From the NCBI GenBank assembly GCA_934654815.1, contig CAKUGU010000005.1, positions 17,543 through 81,542 of the forward strand: a stretch of DNA of 64,000 nucleotides, in the 5' to 3' direction. Positions 17,228 to 25,548 of this stretch are shown here, piece after piece (position 1 is the first letter of the stretch; every line of letters starts with the position of its first letter). The position numbers were made by a program, and so were the translations under genes. This DNA is from an uncultured Ellagibacter sp. (GTDB lineage Bacteria > Actinomycetota > Coriobacteriia > Coriobacteriales > Eggerthellaceae). Below the pieces are notes generated by a model that ran no database searches, was not told the origin of the DNA, and worked only from the letters and a program-made list of their open reading frames with translations.

Positions 17228-17864
17228 CGTGCTTGCGCCTTTGGACGAATCTGCCAGCGAGGGTGCGATGCGCGGTTTCGCCGTGCTGATGGAGCACGTT
17301 GCGGGACTGTACAACTTTGGAGAATCGTGCAGCGTGTCGGAATCCGAGGCGCGGGAAATCGTCTCGTCGGTTCTGTACGTGATGGGGCTTGCCTGCGACG
17401 ATGATGCGCCCCGGGTTGCGATGTTGCTCGCCTGCGACAATGTGATCGAAACCTGGACGGCACGCCGTACCGCGCTCGAGGCGCGCGTGGACGCGGTCAT
17501 GCAAACGTGGCGCGAAGCGGTCGCAACCATGCCGCCCGTTCACAACATCGCCTTGCGCGACACGCTCGCAAACATCGGTGAGCTTCCAGCGCGCTACGAC
17601 ACGTTCTTTGCCGCCCATGAGGTGCCGTGCGAAATCGACTACCCGTTGAGCGTTCCGGTGCCCGAAAGCCTGAAGGGCCTCGACTACGTGCAGGTTTGGC
17701 TTGACCAGCTGCTGGCCGAGGCGCGCTTTCTCGCTCGGTTCGATGCCGCCGAAATGGAGGCGTACCTGCAATCGTGGTGCCCCGACTTCCGCGGCCTGCT
17801 CATCAACCTCTACGATCCGATTCGCCAAGCATGGGAGCGGGGTCTGCTGCAGATGAGGGCGTGA
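17220..17864 (+). CDS. DUF6179-like protein, partner of the preceding gene
   Basis: A 214-residue, mainly helical protein without signal peptide or membrane segment. Recurrent features are the C-terminal WCPDFRGLLINLYDPIRQAW and the mid-part LPARYDTFFAAHEVPCEIDYPL. It resembles the C-terminal part of DUF6179 proteins, which usually are longer, so this could be a short form. Translational coupling with the gene upstream implies a joint role. Function unknown. In-frame methionine at 17,178 would add 14 residues but has no ribosome binding site. Confidence 0.6.
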   Translation: MNNVLAPLDESASEGAMRGFAVLMEHVAGLYNFGESCSVSESEAREIVSSVLYVMGLACDDDAPRVAMLLACDNVIETWTARRTALEARVDAVMQTWREAVATMPPVHNIALRDTLANIGELPARYDTFFAAHEVPCEIDYPLSVPVPESLKGLDYVQVWLDQLLAEARFLARFDAAEMEAYLQSWCPDFRGLLINLYDPIRQAWERGLLQMRA

Positions 17865-18003
17865 GAGTTGTGGGGGCGAGGTGAAGCCGGGCCGTCATGG
17901 AAATAGGGCGCCCTTTAGCCTGGTCGGGATGTTCTTCGATCCGAAGATACGGTGCTCTTATTCTTCCGAAAACGGTGAAGCGTCCATTTCTGCCAGCAAA
18001 GTG

Positions 18004-18128
18004 GAATTTAGGGTAGGTTGGTGCCTGATGCATGCCCCTTTGCTCGCTGGAACGCACCATTTTCCCAGGTCGTGAAATGAGCACGGAAGGTTACACGTTG
18101 TTGACGGGCGTTCATCTACCCTAAATTC
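18004..18128. repeat. Inverted-repeat element type B, copy 1
   Basis: Bounded by GAATTTAGGGTAG and its perfect complement CTACCCTAAATTC (13 bp). The interior is diverged relative to copy 2 at 22,767-22,890, but conserved blocks (cccaggtcgNaaaatg, ggaaggttNc) keep their spacing. Homology extends at least 20 bases left (tttctgccagcaaagt) and about 110 bases right of the inverted repeats. This lies in the 453-base gap between the DUF6179-like and HipA-like genes. Confidence 0.75.
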
Positions 18129-18139
18129 AAGAAAGCTGA

Positions 18140-18240
18140 CGAAAACGAGGCGTTCGCGGAATAATGCCCGCGTCCTTACGACTATCAAGCCATGGCAACG
18201 ACGTCGAGCACGATAAACGCTAGGCCGAACGTGCTGTGAT
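18140..18240 (-). pseudogene. Remnant of the 3' end of an EamA transporter gene
   Basis: About 100 bases here match the 3' end of the EamA relic at 22,900-23,000 (shared gacgaaaacgaggcg, aataatgcccg, and cNtggcaNcgNNgNcgagcacgatNaacgc), in the same orientation next to the same type-B repeat. It encodes no open frame. It shows that the repeat and its neighbour were copied together. Confidence 0.55.
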
Positions 18241-18317
18241 GGGTGAGTAGTCGCGCGTCGAACCTTGCGTTTTCTCATGTGGCACGAGGGGAAGGTTGCG
18301 ATGCGCGCCGCCCCGCG

Positions 18318-19403
18318 CTACTTCAACAGCGCTTCTATCTGCACGTTTTTCAGCTTGTTCACGGCGTCGAGCTTCCACTTCGGGTAATCGAACCCAGGGT
18401 CGGTGTACTCGAAGTCCTTCAAGTCGATGAGCTTCGCGCGAATGGCGGGCGTCATGAGGGCGCGGCCGATGGCGATGAAGTCGGTGCCGATTTTCGGCCC
18501 GATGAGGCTTATGTACTCGTCGAAGTCGTCCATCTCCATCATCATGGGCAAACACGCCATGTTGTGGTCGAACAGCGGTGCCATGCGCAGAATCTCGCCT
18601 GTCGTGTTGTCGACGAGGAACCCGTAGTTTCCTGCGTGCCTATCAACGTTCGCCATGACGGCGTCCATCACGACCATTTCCCGGAACGTTTCCTCGGCGC
18701 CGTGCTCGGCGGCGAAGGAAAGCATGTCGCGAACCCCGAAAGGCCCGTCGAAAAACCTGTGTGCCGACACGAACCCCTCGTCTTCCGATGTGAAGAGGGG
18801 GCATTTGCAGGCGAGCTTGCCATGAAAGCGCACAAGCGAATAGGGAACGTGGTCGACTTTCGCGGCATCGAGCAGGTCGGAGGCGAGCTTCTCGGAATAC
18901 GGCTCGAAACCGGCGTTCGCATAACCGGTCGAGCCGCGTTTCAGAAGCGAGATCTGCCCGCCCTCGCGCACCCAGCATTTCGCGAACGATCCCGATGTGG
19001 CGAACTCGGGCGAAGTGGGCGAGTTCTGCCTGCCGTACATGCCGGTGCCGTCGAAGGCGATGCGCGCTATGACGCCGTCGAAGGGGTTGCGGTAGAGGGA
19101 AACGTCGTCCCAGGTCAAGTCCTCGTCTTCCCGCTTCATCCAGAAAGTATCGGTAAGCGAGAGGCAGCGGACCATACCGATGAAATCGTGTCGGGTCGTA
19201 AGGCCGAGCTCGCGCATGAGCTTCTCGATGGAGGTGCGGTGCTTTGCGATGGCCCGCCCGTCGATCCAGTCGTTGATGTCGATGAACCCGTAGGGGAAAT
19301 AGGTTCCGAATCGTTCCGCTTCGGAATAACGGAAATCGTCGAGGTCTGCATGTTCTTCATACGTTGCGACAACGATGTCTTCGTTCATCAGCTGGTAAAG
19401 CAT
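18318..19403 (-). CDS. HipA-like serine/threonine kinase-fold protein (solitary)
   Basis: A 361-residue protein whose C-terminal half has HipA-like kinase features: MANVDRHAGNYGFLVDN (about residue 236; catalytic Asp and Asn) and MAPLFDHNMA (about 258; metal-binding Asp). The start at 19,403 has a textbook AAGGAGG. HipA-type kinases phosphorylate a target such as a tRNA synthetase and are normally paired with the HipB antitoxin; no HTH partner lies next to this gene, so it is more likely one of the stand-alone HipA-like proteins than a toxin-antitoxin module. Role unknown. Confidence 0.78.
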   Translation of the reverse strand: MLYQLMNEDIVVATYEEHADLDDFRYSEAERFGTYFPYGFIDINDWIDGRAIAKHRTSIEKLMRELGLTTRHDFIGMVRCLSLTDTFWMKREDEDLTWDDVSLYRNPFDGVIARIAFDGTGMYGRQNSPTSPEFATSGSFAKCWVREGGQISLLKRGSTGYANAGFEPYSEKLASDLLDAAKVDHVPYSLVRFHGKLACKCPLFTSEDEGFVSAHRFFDGPFGVRDMLSFAAEHGAEETFREMVVMDAVMANVDRHAGNYGFLVDNTTGEILRMAPLFDHNMACLPMMMEMDDFDEYISLIGPKIGTDFIAIGRALMTPAIRAKLIDLKDFEYTDPGFDYPKWKLDAVNKLKNVQIEALLK

Positions 19404-19547
19404 GAGGCCACCTCCTTCGGGCGTTCTTCGGAATGCGTTCATTATACGGCATAGGGGCCGCGCCTCTCTTTCATGGGGCGCGCAAGCCGTTCAGCACGGC
19501 TGCCGCGAAGGCGGTGTCGAAAGTTCCCCATCCCGCCTTTTGTCGCT

Positions 19548-20141
19548 TCATGCTTTCGAGATCGCCCCAAGGGCGCCTTTCACCAGTGTTGCGGTTAGGT
19601 TCGCGAGTTGCTCGGGCGAAAGCGTCTTCCCGTCCGCCACCCACTGCCGGTAGGCGTTGATGCCGGTTTGCTGGAGAAACGCGATGACCACCGACGCTTC
19701 GCCCGCCGCGAGGTTTTCGAATCCGCCGGGGGAGAGCCTGCGGGAGTCGAGCACTTTGTCGATCATGGATGACTGGATGTCGCTGAAGCCTTTGCTGCAG
19801 GTCACCGCTTCGTAGAAGGGGCTTCGCTCGCCGGCCTCGCAAGAGTACAGGATGAACCGCCGCGTGATCTCGCCGGCGTCATCGGGAATCCTCAGGCGCC
19901 CCGTCAACTTGACGTACTCGTCGGTGAATTCCTGTTTGACCTGAGACAACAGATCATCAAGGCTTTTGTAGTGGCGGTAGAACGTTTTCTTGTTGATGCG
20001 CGCGGCTTGGCAAAGCTGGGCGACGGTGAGCTTGTCGTACCCGTTTTCGCAGACAAGGCGCTCGAACTGGGTTCGGATCGCGTCAAGCGTTTTCACCACG
20101 CGCAAGTCCGTTTTCTTCTCGGTTTTGCATTGTTCGCTCAT
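19548..20141 (-). CDS. TetR family regulator, divergent from MATE pump
   Basis: A 197-residue regulator with HTH LTVAQLCQAARINKKTFYRHY near residues 38-58 and a TetR_C_7-like helical domain. ATG start with a plausible GGAGTAGCA site. It faces a MATE-family exporter across a 155-base gap and probably controls it. No clear operator dyad was identified by eye. Confidence 0.85.
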   Translation of the reverse strand: MSEQCKTEKKTDLRVVKTLDAIRTQFERLVCENGYDKLTVAQLCQAARINKKTFYRHYKSLDDLLSQVKQEFTDEYVKLTGRLRIPDDAGEITRRFILYSCEAGERSPFYEAVTCSKGFSDIQSSMIDKVLDSRRLSPGGFENLAAGEASVVIAFLQQTGINAYRQWVADGKTLSPEQLANLTATLVKGALGAISKA

Positions 20142-20296
20142 TGCTACTCCTTTTTATGCCACTGATTTCGGGAACATGGGCCGATAAGCCACCTTCCGCC
20201 CTCGTGCGTCCATTGTCGAGCCCCATGAATCGTGATGATATGTCACGCGTTAGGAATAAGCAACCATAGTGGCGTATCTGAAAGGCAGCAACAGAC

Positions 20297-21754
20297 GTGA
20301 GGTTTAACGAGCAGCAGGGTAATGAGCAAGTGTGCGGTTCTTGGAACGGTATCGGCGAGATAACGAAGGGCCGCCGGCTTTTGCGCAAAACAGGCAAGCC
20401 GCGCGGCAAAGCCGATTCCTCCGAATTGTTCGAACGAGCCCCGATTCCGCGCGCCGTGGCGACGTTGGCGCTTCCTGCGATGGCAAGCCAGCTCGTCGTG
20501 CTCGCCTACAACATGGCGGACGCGTGGTTCATCGGGCAGACGGGCGACCCCGCTCAAGTCGCGGCGCTCACGGCGACCTTTCCCATCTACATGCTGTTGA
20601 ACGCGGTGTCCAACCTGTTCGGCGTCGGTGGCGGAAGCCTGGTCTCGCGCTGCTTGGGCGCGCATGACGCCAATCGCGCGCGCCGCGTCGCTGCGTCATC
20701 GGTTTGCCTTGCCGCAGCGTTTTCCCTCGTGGTGGGCGCGCTTCTGCTTGCGGGCAGCGGGTGGCTCCTGCGCCTGCTGGGAACGCCGGATGCGGTGATG
20801 CCGCATGCGCAGGCGTTCCTCGCGTTTGCCGGTGCGCTCGGGGCGCTGCCGACCGTTGTGGGGCTTGTGCTGGCGTCCATGCTGCAGGCCCAGGGCAAGG
20901 CGGGCGTTGCAAGTGCGGGCATGTGCCTGGGCGTGGTCCTTTGCATCGCGTTTGACCCGGTTTTCATATTCGCGTTCGACCTGGGCGTCGCCGGCGCCGC
21001 TCTCGCGACCGCGCTTTCCAACGCGGTGAGTGCAGCGTTCTTCGTGATATATGCCATGCGGAAGCGAGATCGCCTGCAGGTGCCCATCTCGATGCGTTGG
21101 CGCCGTTTCGAAAAGGAAGATGTGCGCGAGGTGTTCGCGGTCGGCTTGCCGGCGGCTGCGGTTATCGCGCTCGCCTCGCTGTCGAACGGGGTTTTGGTGG
21201 CGCTTCTGTCGGCTGCCCCCGTGGCGGCCGAGAGCGGCATGGGCGTGGTGCAGAAGCTGGAGCTCGTGCCGTTCCAACTGATCATGGGCTTGACGAACGG
21301 GGTCGTGCCGCTGATCGCGTACTGCTCGCGCTCGGGCGACTTCGCGCGCATGAACGCGACGATGCGGTTCGTCCTGAAAATCGCGCTTGCGGCCGCGGCC
21401 TGCGTTCTCGTTTTGTACGAGCTTTCGGCGGAGCAGCTCGTGGCATCGTTCGTGGCCGACGCGGAATCGGTGGCGTTCGGGGCTGCGTTCTTGCGATTGC
21501 GCATTCTGGCGCTGCCGGCCATCGTTCTGGAGTTCGCGCTGAACTCGGCGTTCCAGGCGACGGGCAGCGCGCGCCAATCGACGATCGTCTCGTTCATGCG
21601 CAAGGGCACGATCGACTTGCCCCTGATGGTTGCGCTGAATGCGATATGGCCGCTGTATGGGCTCATGCTTGTGCAGCCGCTTATGGAGTGCGCTACCGCG
21701 TCGGTGGCGGTGGTGCTGTGGGCGCGTTTGCGCGGTCGGTTTCGAACTGAGTAG
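20297..21754 (+). CDS. MATE family multidrug/Na+ antiporter
   Basis: A 485-residue transporter with about 12 membrane segments in two homologous halves. Each half begins with the typical amphipathic and first membrane helix (ALPAMASQLVVLAYNMADAWFIG; GLPAAAVIALASLSNGVLVALL). The closely related branch is the VmrA/MepA-type. It expels cationic drugs or metabolites. The GTG at 20,297 gives a 40-residue polar leader; a later start is possible. The gene is followed within 15 bases by a Tat-signal lipoprotein relic that may once have been in the same operon. Confidence 0.88.
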   Translation: MRFNEQQGNEQVCGSWNGIGEITKGRRLLRKTGKPRGKADSSELFERAPIPRAVATLALPAMASQLVVLAYNMADAWFIGQTGDPAQVAALTATFPIYMLLNAVSNLFGVGGGSLVSRCLGAHDANRARRVAASSVCLAAAFSLVVGALLLAGSGWLLRLLGTPDAVMPHAQAFLAFAGALGALPTVVGLVLASMLQAQGKAGVASAGMCLGVVLCIAFDPVFIFAFDLGVAGAALATALSNAVSAAFFVIYAMRKRDRLQVPISMRWRRFEKEDVREVFAVGLPAAAVIALASLSNGVLVALLSAAPVAAESGMGVVQKLELVPFQLIMGLTNGVVPLIAYCSRSGDFARMNATMRFVLKIALAAAACVLVLYELSAEQLVASFVADAESVAFGAAFLRLRILALPAIVLEFALNSAFQATGSARQSTIVSFMRKGTIDLPLMVALNAIWPLYGLMLVQPLMECATASVAVVLWARLRGRFRTE

Positions 21755-21768
21755 AAAGGATGATTGCG

Positions 21769-22580
21769 ATGGCATCGATGAACAGGCGTGAGTTTCTGGC
21801 GGCGGCCGCATGCGCCGGTATGTCCACGGCGGCGCTTTTGGCGGGGTGTTCCGGCCCCGATGCGCAGGATGCGCAACCTGCGCCGGAAAACACCGATGGC
21901 GCGGAACAAGGGGCTCCGAGTAGCGAAACCGAGGCGTCTTACGTAGGCAGCGACGCGACTCCCGCTGCTCGTGTCAAACTTGATAACTCCACTTCAGGTG
22001 GTTCGCCGGTTTACTATGCGAACGGCGTCAGCGCGCAAGGGCTCCTCTCGACGTTTAACGCGCTTGGCTTTGACGCCACGGGTCGCACGGCTGTGAAGCT
22101 TCACATGGGAGAAGAGGGCAACGCGTACTACTTAATTTCAAGGGACACGGCATGGCGGGGTTCGGCGGTGTGTTCAAGAACCTGGCTATCGGCCTTGCAA
22201 CGTGTCCGCAAAAACGCATCGTGCACGGGGCGAACTTCGATACGGGACGTCCGTTCTTGCAGCGCGTGGCGGAAGCGGCCAAGGCCGTGTTCGACGACCT
22301 GGGGCCGCGTATGGCCTGCGTGAACGTGATAAACAATCTGTCGGTCGATTGCGATTGCGACAGCCACGCGGCCGCGCCGGCGATGGCGGATATCGGCATC
22401 ATCGCCTCGCTCGACCCCGTTGCGCTCGATCGCGCATGCCTCGACCAGATCTACCTTTCGAACGATCCAGGGCGCGACCAGCTTATCGAGCGCATCGAAT
22501 CGCGCGATGGTGCCTACCTGCTCGATTACGCCGAGCAATTGGGAATGGGAAGCCAGACTTACGAGTTGATAGAGGCTTAA
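21769..22580 (+). pseudogene. DUF362 (4Fe-4S) protein relic with internal deletion and frameshift
   Basis: The 5' part encodes a Tat/lipoprotein signal (MNRREFLAAAACAG ... LLAGCSG) and the start of a DUF362 domain (VYYANGVSAQGLLSTFNALGF ... VKLHMGEEGNAYYL). The 3' part, in another frame from about 22,140, encodes the end of the same domain (GHGMAGFGGVFKNLAIGLATC ... NVINNLSVDCDCD ... PVALDRACLDQIYL). About 100 codons that should lie between, including the first half of the fold, are missing at about 22,137. The 3' frame could still be translated from ATG 22,152, but the product would lack signal and half the domain. I treat it as broken. Confidence 0.8.
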
Positions 22581-22766
22581 GGCGTAGATGCGGGGCGGCC
22601 AGATGACGAGGGGGCGAGGTGATGAGAGAGCGAAGGGGGTGTAGAGGGGCGCTCTCCTCGCCATCTTGCCACCCCTCACGTTCCGCAGCGCGAATTTCAT
22701 AAGGGCGAATCGCCAGATGCGTTTGCCGTCTATTCCCGAAAGCGCGTGGTTTCTGCCAGGAAAGTC

Positions 22767-22890
22767 GAATTTAGGGTAGGCGCACGCCCGACCACGCCCA
22801 TCTGCTCGCTGAGCACCGCTATTTCCCCAGGTCGCAAAATGGGCGGGGAAGGTTGCGTGTTGCCGTTGGGCGTCCACCTACCCTAAATTC
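22767..22890. repeat. Inverted-repeat element type B, copy 2
   Basis: GAATTTAGGGTAG at 22,767 and CTACCCTAAATTC ending at 22,890 delimit the unit. It immediately follows the 3' end of the EamA relic and is homologous to 18,004-18,128. Between the DUF362 relic and this repeat (22,581-22,766) I see no gene. Confidence 0.75.
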
Positions 22891-22936
22891 AAAAAAGTTG
22901 ACGAAAACGAGGCGCTTTTGAAATAATGCCCGTGCC

Positions 22937-23340
22937 TTACGTCCACCATGTCATGGCAGCGGTGCCGAGCACGATGAACGCCAAACCGAATGCGCTGCGG
23001 CGAACACAGCGGCTCCGATGGCCCAGGCAAGCCATGAGCGGTTCGGCTCGCCGTGTTCTTGCTGCTTCTTCTCGACCATGAGGAATGTGCCGCCGGTGGC
23101 AAGACCTGACAGCACAAGGAACAGCCAGGACCTCCCCGATATCTCGCCGATGGTCGGAAGTGGCCCGGCCAGCGCGGCCATGGCCCATGCGAACACGAAC
23201 ACGACGCACGTGCGAAGCGCGGTGGCGATGCCGTGGTCGGTTGTCTTGATGCCGCATTTCGCGAGGATGGAGGTGATTCCGGCGAAAAAGGCCGACGCGA
23301 ACGCTGCTGCGACCCAGGACAAACGGATGCGTCCCCCCCC
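22937..23340 (-). pseudogene. EamA/DMT transporter relic
   Basis: Translation in two frames gives EamA-type helices: LSWVAAAFASAFFAGITSILAKCGI, TALRTCVVFVFAWAMAALAGP, SGRSWLFLVLSGLATGG, then FLMVEKKQQEHGEPNRSWLAWAIGAAVFAA, a frameshift near 22,990, and FGLAFIVLGTAAMTWWT. Compared with the family it has an internal deletion after LSGLATGG and near the second half. The only ATG is followed by a run of eight G (23,340-23,333) that puts it out of frame with the helices; one added G would restore the frame. Overall it is not functional. Confidence 0.75.
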
Positions 23341-23455
23341 ATGATTCGAATGATTGCCGAAACCGATTGTATGACCCCCTCGGCGCGAAAGCGCAAGAAA
23401 CTCTTCGGAAAAAGGGACTGCATATCCTAACGAGGTGTTTCGGTCGAAGCTACCC

Positions 23456-23806
23456 TTATCGGCGGGCGCGTGCGGCCGGGCGGTTCTCGTTTCCCCAAAC
23501 GCACAGGCCGTCGAGCACTTTGACGAGAGAGGCGCCGCGCGGCGTGAGCGAATACTCGACTTTGGGTGGAATCTCGGGATAGACCGTTCGCTCAACAAGC
23601 TCATCGGCCTCAAGCTCTTTTAGTGCGCGGGAGAGCGTTTTGTCGGCGATGTTGCCCAAGTATCGTCGCATTTGGTTGAAGCGAACGGGCTCGTACTCCA
23701 TCAGGCAATAGAGGATGACGGGCTTCCATTTGCCTGCGATGAGCGAAAGCGTGTAGCTGTAGCCCGTGTCGTTGAAGTCGGCGCTCTCGATGTCGTTTCT
23801 GCTCAT
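23456..23806 (-). CDS. HxlR family winged-helix regulator
   Basis: A 116-residue MarR-like winged-helix protein with the HxlR pattern YSYTLSLIAGKWKPVILYCL, FNQMRRYLGNIADKTLSRALKELEADELVERTVY and KVEYSLTPRG. HxlR proteins often sense aldehydes, thiols or redox state and regulate adjacent oxidoreductases. It faces a flavin-reductase-like gene across 116 bases containing two dyads, so it most likely controls that gene and itself. Confidence 0.9.
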   Translation of the reverse strand: MSRNDIESADFNDTGYSYTLSLIAGKWKPVILYCLMEYEPVRFNQMRRYLGNIADKTLSRALKELEADELVERTVYPEIPPKVEYSLTPRGASLVKVLDGLCVWGNENRPAARARR

Positions 23807-23821
23807 GCTTTCCTTTCGGTA

Positions 23822-23880
23822 AGTACCTGGTACCGGTGTTGGTACTAGTTTTCAACCCCCATAAGAATGATACTGGTATC
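23822..23880. promoter_or_regulatory. Two candidate HxlR operators
   Basis: AGTACC-13-GGTACT (23,822-23,846) and the perfect palindrome GATAC-TG-GTATC (23,869-23,880) lie in the divergent hxlR/flavin reductase gap. GGTAC-type half sites recur four times. Confidence 0.55.
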
Positions 23881-23922
23881 GGCTTATGCCGGAACACGCG
23901 ATTCGAACGAAAGGATGCAACC

Positions 23923-24483
23923 ATGAAGAAGGATTTGGGCAACGTGGGCGAGCTGTTCCCCCAGTCGGTGTTCATCGTGGGCAGCTACGACGAAAACGGC
24001 ACGCCGAACGCCATGAACGTGGCGTGGGGCGGCGAATGCACACGCGACGAGATCTGCATCAACATCGGCGATCATAAGACCACCGACAACATCATCGCCC
24101 GCGGCGCCTTCACTGTCGCACCCGCCGATGCCGCACATGTGGTGCAAGCCGATTACTTCGGCATCGCGACCGGCCGCAAGGTGAACAAGGCTGCCGCAAG
24201 CGGGCTGACGTTCGCGAAGTCCAAGCATGTCGATGCGCCCGTGATCGAGGAATTCCCGCTCACGATGGAATGCGAAGTCGTTGCCGTGCAGGATTGGCAG
24301 GGCGAGAAGCGCTTCATCGGCAAGGTGGTGAACACCTGTGTGGATGAATCGGCGCTCGACGACCAAGGTCGCGTCGACTTCGACAAGCTGCGTCCGATCG
24401 TCTACGACAGCACCCGTCGTATCTATCGCGTGGTGGGCGAGGAAGTCGGCGGCGCGTGGAGCGCGGGCAAAGCGCTCATGTAG
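23923..24483 (+). CDS. Flavin reductase-like (FMN-binding split barrel) protein
   Basis: A 186-residue protein of the flavin reductase like/FlaRed family: FPQSVFIVGSYDENGTPNAMNVAWGG at the N-terminus and KTTDNIIARGAFTV are the flavin-binding hallmarks. It probably binds FMN and reduces flavin or a small electrophile in the cytoplasm. The ATG at 23,923 follows AAGGATG. Control by the divergent HxlR protein is likely. Confidence 0.88.
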   Translation: MKKDLGNVGELFPQSVFIVGSYDENGTPNAMNVAWGGECTRDEICINIGDHKTTDNIIARGAFTVAPADAAHVVQADYFGIATGRKVNKAAASGLTFAKSKHVDAPVIEEFPLTMECEVVAVQDWQGEKRFIGKVVNTCVDESALDDQGRVDFDKLRPIVYDSTRRIYRVVGEEVGGAWSAGKALM

Positions 24484-24579
24484 AAGCGCGGCAGAGATGC
24501 GGCAGGGGCGGCTATAGCGTATCCGACCCCTGTCGCGGCTGTGGGCGCATAAGCTGGTTGGATGACGAAGGGCGGCATC

Positions 24580-24588
24580 GGGGGGGGG
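24580..24588. repeat. Poly-G tract (9 G)
   Basis: Nine G in the 256-base gap between two small flavoenzyme-type genes. No recognisable gene spans it; a short frame starting at 24,562 crosses the tract but resembles nothing I know. Confidence 0.6.
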
Positions 24589-24739
24589 ATTCCTCGTGCC
24601 GCTCTTTGCTGCTTGGTTGGCCGGTCCTCGTTTTCCCAAAAGCGTGGCAAAGCGTTCGATTTCTGTCGTGCTGTTGCACTTGCATACGGTGGGATAATCA
24701 GGGAAGCAGAACGGAAAGACGGGAAAGGCGGGTTCGAAC

Positions 24740-25252
24740 ATGACGGACATCGACTGGGAAGCGGCGGCGAATCATTGGACGGAGAAGGAGTCCGACGAGG
24801 CGCGGATGCCCGAAGCGGAGCTCATGGCCGAGATTGACGGGTTCCTGGCGCGCCATAAGGTGTGTGCGCTCGCCTGCGCCGGCGCGGGCATCGTGCGTAA
24901 CACGCCGGTCGAGTACCTCTACGCCGAGGGCGCGTTCTGGATCTTCTCCGAGGGCGGCCTGAAGTTCAAGGCGCTCCATGAGAACCGCGACGTCTGCCTG
25001 GCCGTGTTCGACGACGACCCGTCATTCGGCTCGCTCGCCGGGCTTCAGGTGACGGGGCGCGCCGACGTGCTCGAGCCGTTCGGCGGTGAATACGCCCACG
25101 CCTGCGAGCTGCGGAACATCCCGGTCGAACGTCTTGAGAAGCTCCCGTTCGCGATGAACATCATCAAGGTCGTGCCCACGCGCTACGACTACCTCGACAG
25201 CTCGCTCAAGGAACGTGGCTACTCATCGCGCCAGCACGTTGATTTCGAGTAA
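24740..25252 (+). CDS. Pyridoxamine 5'-phosphate oxidase-like protein
   Basis: A 170-residue split-barrel flavoprotein of the PNPOx-like/HugZ superfamily: FLARHKVCALACAGAGIVRNTPVEYLYAEGAFWIFSEGG and a C-terminal IIKVVPTRYDYLDSSLK. Such proteins bind FMN, F420 or haem; anaerobes carry many with unknown substrates. ATG at 24,740. A clean single-gene unit with REP-like repeats on its right side. Confidence 0.82.
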   Translation: MTDIDWEAAANHWTEKESDEARMPEAELMAEIDGFLARHKVCALACAGAGIVRNTPVEYLYAEGAFWIFSEGGLKFKALHENRDVCLAVFDDDPSFGSLAGLQVTGRADVLEPFGGEYAHACELRNIPVERLEKLPFAMNIIKVVPTRYDYLDSSLKERGYSSRQHVDFE

Positions 25253-25267
25253 CCGTTTGAAACAAGT

Positions 25268-25292
25268 GTGACACGTACCCGACCCCTGTCAC
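25268..25292. repeat. REP-like repeat, copy 1
   Basis: gtgacacgtacccgacccctgtcac, able to pair at its ends (GTGACA/TGTCAC). An identical 25-mer is at 26,429-26,453, and partial or inverted copies lie at about 24,523-24,539, 25,322-25,346 and 27,004-27,023. Confidence 0.75.
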
Positions 25293-25548
25293 GCGCGTTG
25301 GCCTTCGCGCGCAAAACGAAACGTGACAGGGGCCAGGTGCACTGTTGCGTTTTGCTGTCGTGTCTCGTTATCTGAACAGCTGCATTTGCGTGACTTTTTT
25401 GAGGTTTCCCGGGCTTTCGACTTGCGTGGTTTTGGGCTGAGCGCGATTTTTATGGCCGCACTTAAACGACCTTCCGCATGCGATTCGCTGTGGCGCATGC
25501 GGAAGACGTCAGCGGTATTGCTGCCGGTGATATGGGGGGGTGAAGCGA

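Noticed and set aside
24562..24837. Short frame over the poly-G tract
   Set aside because: No ribosome binding site, no resemblance to a protein family, and it overlaps the start of the PNPOx-like gene in another frame.
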